Source: Malus domestica (taxonomy: Eukaryota > Streptophyta > Magnoliopsida > Rosales > Rosaceae). From it: DNA of 64,000 nt. The notes beneath the pieces were generated by a model, which was not told the origin of the DNA, ran no database searches, and saw nothing but the letters and a program-made list of their open reading frames with translations. How positions within the stretch are numbered: the stretch's first letter is position 1; every line of letters starts with the position of its first letter. Of this stretch, positions 57,891 through 64,000 are shown one piece after another. The position numbers were made by a program, and so were the translations under genes. The stretch is taken from positions 1,488,001 through 1,552,000 of the forward strand of contig NC_091670.1 of assembly GCF_042453785.1 (NCBI RefSeq), read 5' to 3'.

Positions 57891-58456
57891 GTTCATTAGT
57901 AATATCGACATCATACATATATTGTGAATAGGTGCTTATTGCAGTAGTGGATTCTTATGTTCATAACTCGGAGCAATGCTTTAGAATTTTGGCATGGGAA
58001 ATAAGGGACAACTTTGGGGGTTTCGGGCACTCAAATAAAAAGGCCATACCATACGTACCCAGCTTCTATTCCATAGTTGCATTTCTCTCCCGGTGTCCTA
58101 AATTGATGCCTCTAATTCCCTATCTAGTAAGGCCCTTGCCTCCCGCTACAGAAAATAGATCTCTACTCGACTGCCAACAACCGACTGTTAGAAAGAACTC
58201 CAGATGAAGGTGGAGTTAGGAGATTCAAACATGTTGTAGTAGTTGGATGTGTCATGGTTGGTAATTTATATAACAAGACACTCGAGTCTAAAACACTGTA
58301 CGGGATGAGTGAGGCCTTTGTGGATTTTGGAGTATGAATTCACGAGAATAGAGGTATGAATAAGGGAACATTCATGCATCATCAAGGGACCATTGCTTCT
58401 AATTTCTCGTTGCTTTTCAACTTTAGCCGGTGTTATCTCCATGAACTACATACTAA

Positions 58457-58808
58457 GGGCTGATTTGGTATTGCTGTGCTTTGAAAAAAAGCTGCTGTGA
58501 GAATAAGCGGCTGTGAAATAAATCAGCAGAGTGTTTGGTAAACTTTTTTGTAAAAGTGCTTTCGAAAAAAAAAGCAGTCTGATAGTGGGTCTTTTCATTA
58601 AAGGAGCACTGTAGCTCCGTGTGCTTTGAAAAAAAAGCCAGTTTTCCAAAGCTGCAAATAGCTGCTTCAGCTTTTTCCTTTGATTTCAGCTTATTCTCAC
58701 AGCAGCTTCCAAAATAAGCCATTTTTTTTAGTTTACCAAACACCTAAAACCCTCACAGCTTTTTTTCATGGGTGCTTTTTTTTAAGCACCTCACTCCCAA
58801 ACCACCCC
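58457..58808. mobile_element. Tourist-like MITE C, copy 3
   Basis: 352 bp with the same termini as the copies at 35348 and 37471, and TAA on both sides (58454-58456 and 58809-58811). It is an independent insertion in copy B of the local duplication. A few substitutions separate it from the palindrome copies. Confidence 0.92.
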
Positions 58809-58977
58809 TAACTGATAGACGCGATATTACTACGTTCGCTATCCCTAAGCCACTGCCCAGAGCTGAAGCAAAATCGAGTAAAAATAGCTAGTTTGTTCTC
58901 TTATGTACTGTATTTGTGGTTGGAACTCTTCTACATATAATAAGTTGGTCGTACTATATAATATGTGAATTGAGCCA

Positions 58978-59860
58978 ATTGAGTTATTTATTTGGAATCA
59001 AAAGAAGAAAAAAATTGGGTCAATTGGTTTGTGCTTATTTATTTGATCTATAATTGCTTATTGTGTTCATTCTGTCTTAAATTTAATTACTTATTTTATA
59101 TAGGATGAAGATGAAGAGTGAAGTAGGTATTTTGTCGATGCACACACATGACTTGGACTCACACAAACACAATCGAAAGGCAATACACTTTAACTTTGAT
59201 TTGCACAGAGAAAGGAACTGGCACGCCCGCATGCACACTCGGCTCAATTCAATCCACCAAAAGAAGAAAATTAAAAGTTATTACTATAATTTTGTTAGTA
59301 CAATAATATATTTTACACTAGGAAAAAAGAGAGTTCGGCTAAACCACAATAATTGGCAACTTAATTTGGTATCGAATTCGTCATTCACAAAATTTGAACC
59401 TAAGACCTCTCACTCACAAGTGAAGAGAGATACCACCAGATCGTAATACTGAGTGACAAAAGTTACTACTGTAATTAATTAGTCAATATACTATTACATT
59501 ACTACACTATAAGAATCAGGGTACCCGAACCGAAATTATCTTCGTAACAGCCTGCTAGTACCGAAAAAACCCACCCTATTTTAACCCTTTTATGTGTCAT
59601 GCTAGCTATTACACAAAGACTTTCTAAAATTACACTTTTCTTCTTCAACTTAGTTTTATTTTTAGCACTACGGTCTAGTTGCATGTGATAGATTTTAAGT
59701 TCGAATTTCATGGACAGAGATTCCGCAACCAATTTATTCTTTGTGTAAATTATTATTATTTTTATATAAAATAATAAATATAAGTCTGATTGATAATTAA
59801 CTAAACTTAATAGTGCATTTTTAGTTATAGCTTTCGTTTGGTACTTCTGTAGGAGCTCGG
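58978..59860. other. intergenic DNA with SINE-like remnants
   Basis: 59385-59460 on the minus strand has a B-box-like AGGTTCAAATTTTG. 59640-59740 on the plus strand has AGTTCGAATTTCATGGA and resembles 40080-40185. Both could be old tRNA-derived SINEs. No coding region is convincing; a 113-codon frame at 59105 looks incidental. Confidence 0.45.
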
Positions 59861-60510
59861 TTTTTTTGTCAAGGGGAAGATTTTATTCCGACCAAAACAC
59901 AAACTTACAAACAGACAAAGGCCCAACAACACCTATAAACAACCAAAAATGGCCTAAACAGAAAGAAAAAACAACAGAAACAGAGAATGAGTCCAAAAGC
60001 CCAAAACCAAAGAACATCCGAGAAGCACCCACTACCTTCTCCACCAACGGTCCAAGGAACTGCCAGCCAGCCGATTCTCCGACCACCGCCAATCATCTCC
60101 TTCACTGACGTCTCATGTGCACAGTCACCAGGTGGAAGCTCAAAACAAGTCCTGAGCAACACTGCCGCAAGCGGCAGACACAAAGGAGAACGTGGTGGTG
60201 TGGAAAACACCCGAGTCGGTGCAAGTGCTGGAACTGTACACACAAACTCGACACATGACATGGCTTAAAAACGAAGCAATGAAGAACGAGGAAGAAGAAA
60301 ACCCACAGAGTTAGAGGAATTGGACAGGCTGAATTGAAATTTGGGGAGAACCAACAGTAGATGCAAGGAGAAAAGAAGGAGAAAAGGGAGAAGAGGACGC
60401 AGCACCTGACCCCAGCCGAAGCTAGGGCCGGTGCCACCGAAGAGTCTGGAAGAAGGTCTCACAGAAGCACTCTCACAGCAGAGAAAAAGAAACTCTCATA
60501 GAGGAGATAA
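59861..60510 (-). mobile_element. LINE-like or non-autonomous retroposon
   Basis: Read on the minus strand, a 650-bp segment starts with TATCTCCTCTATGAG and ends TTGACAAAAAAA, a poly-A-type end. It is flanked by an 18-bp imperfect duplication: ACTTCTGTAGGAGCTCGG (59843-59860) and ACTTATGTATGAGCCCGG (60511-60528). Long, variable target duplications and an A-rich 3' end fit LINE-driven insertion. Composition is more GC-rich than the surroundings. Open frames of about 110 codons are present but show no reverse transcriptase motifs. Confidence 0.65.
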
Positions 60511-60541
60511 ACTTATGTATGAGCCCGGTTCTACATGTATA

Positions 60542-61021
60542 ATTGAGTAAATTGTAGCATTGATTTCTTAACTTTAACTCAATTGGAGCAATGGTTCCTC
60601 AACTAAAAATTCATTATCATTGGTCTCTTAACTTATCAAAACGTGCATTTATGGTCCTTCAACTAAAAATTCATTATCATTGGTCCCTTAACTTTAATCC
60701 AACTGGAGAAATGGTCTATCAATTTTACCCAATTGGAGCAATGGTCCCTCAACTTACCTAATTGTAGCAATGGTCATTCCAATATTACTCATTTTGACAA
60801 ATTCTAACGAAATTGATGAAAAAGACTATAGCTACATGTTTTGATAAGTTGAGGGACCCTAATTGTAGCAATGGTCTTTCCAACATAACTTCTTTCGACC
60901 AAATTCTGACAAAGTTGACGAAAATGACTATACCTACATATTTTGATGAGTTGAGAGACCAATAGTAATAAATTTTTAGTTAAGAAACAAAGGAAGTGAG
61001 TATTGCTACTATTTACTCAAT
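60542..61021. mobile_element. MITE-like repeat directly upstream of GluRS
   Basis: The ends ATTGAGTAAATTGTAGCA and (reverse complement) ATTGAGTAAATAGTAGCA are inverted repeats. The interior is built of repeated words such as AGCAATGGTCCCTCAAC and AAAAATTCATTATCATTGGT. It ends 103 bp before the GluRS ATG. The partial GluRS copy at 30900 lacks it, so it entered after that copy was made or lay outside the copied piece. Confidence 0.8.
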
Positions 61022-61025
61022 ATAA

Positions 61026-64000
<2,975 letters not shown>

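Larger units (their letters stand above)
52600..58977. repeat. local duplication, copy B
   Basis: Matches copy A (32094-34385) in blocks and in the same order. It begins about 100 bp after the F-box pseudogene and is interrupted by the LARD-like element (52954-57890) and MITE C (58457-58808), neither of which is in copy A. It lacks the SINE, hAT and MITE A insertions of copy A. Confidence 0.85.

Noticed and set aside
59105..59446. 113-codon open frame on the + strand
   Set aside because: It runs through a SINE-like remnant and has no recognisable content.
60102..60437. 111-codon Cys/Phe-rich frame on the minus strand
   Set aside because: Lies inside the retroposon-like segment; there are no reverse transcriptase or other motifs.

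Overview
The window reads as nuclear DNA from a woody eudicot, most likely a Rosaceae of the apple/pear group. This is inferred from AT-rich noncoding DNA, many-exon genes with GT-AG introns, dense plant transposon families, and the general look of the genes; no search was run. Only three host genes look intact: a single-exon GRAS regulator of the SCARECROW-LIKE 1 type (13017-14756, +), a 13-exon small-RNA-degrading nuclease of the SDN5 type (15717-23208, -), and the first ten exons of an organellar glutamyl-tRNA synthetase (61125-64000, +, running off the end). The two left-hand genes face each other across about 960 bp. An F-box gene (46002-52497) is broken by a retrotransposon and by at least one frameshift.

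Layout. 1-3464: AT-rich intergenic. 3465-7250: complete non-autonomous LTR retrotransposon (TSD AATGT) that carries intron-free pieces of host genes (a GH17 beta-1,3-glucanase, VIPP1, and unrecognised pieces) plus three tandem arrays. 7251-11500: intergenic with small duplications and a MITE. 11500-23208: SCL1 and SDN5, with a MITE in the SCL1 leader intron and a SINE in an SDN5 intron. 26780-29323: PIF/Harbinger gene pair (decayed transposase, open MYB/SANT-like partner). 30900-31189: truncated extra copy of the GluRS promoter and first exon. 32094-34385: copy A of a local duplication whose copy B lies at 52600-58977; each copy holds insertions the other lacks. 33991-39152: very large inverted repeat with arms of about 2.25 kb. 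40190-40547: extra copy of SDN5 intron 1. 41202-45540: Mutator-type element (9-bp TSD, about 170-bp TIRs) with a Helitron inside. 45610-45929: Tourist-like MITE against the F-box gene. 46419-51392: young Ty1/copia element inside the F-box coding sequence. 52954-57890: LARD-like element with a solo LTR nested in its 5' LTR. 57891-61021: MITE, LINE-like retroposon and another MITE leading up to GluRS.

The genes do not form a pathway or operon; they are ordinary single plant genes (transcription regulation, small-RNA turnover, organelle translation). The notable content is the mobile and duplicated DNA: gene-fragment capture in an LTR element, local copying of pieces of two genes of this same window, nested insertions whose order can be read from target-site duplications and empty sites, and the long palindrome. 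Coordinates of exons and element ends were read by eye from splice sites, terminal motifs and target-site duplications.
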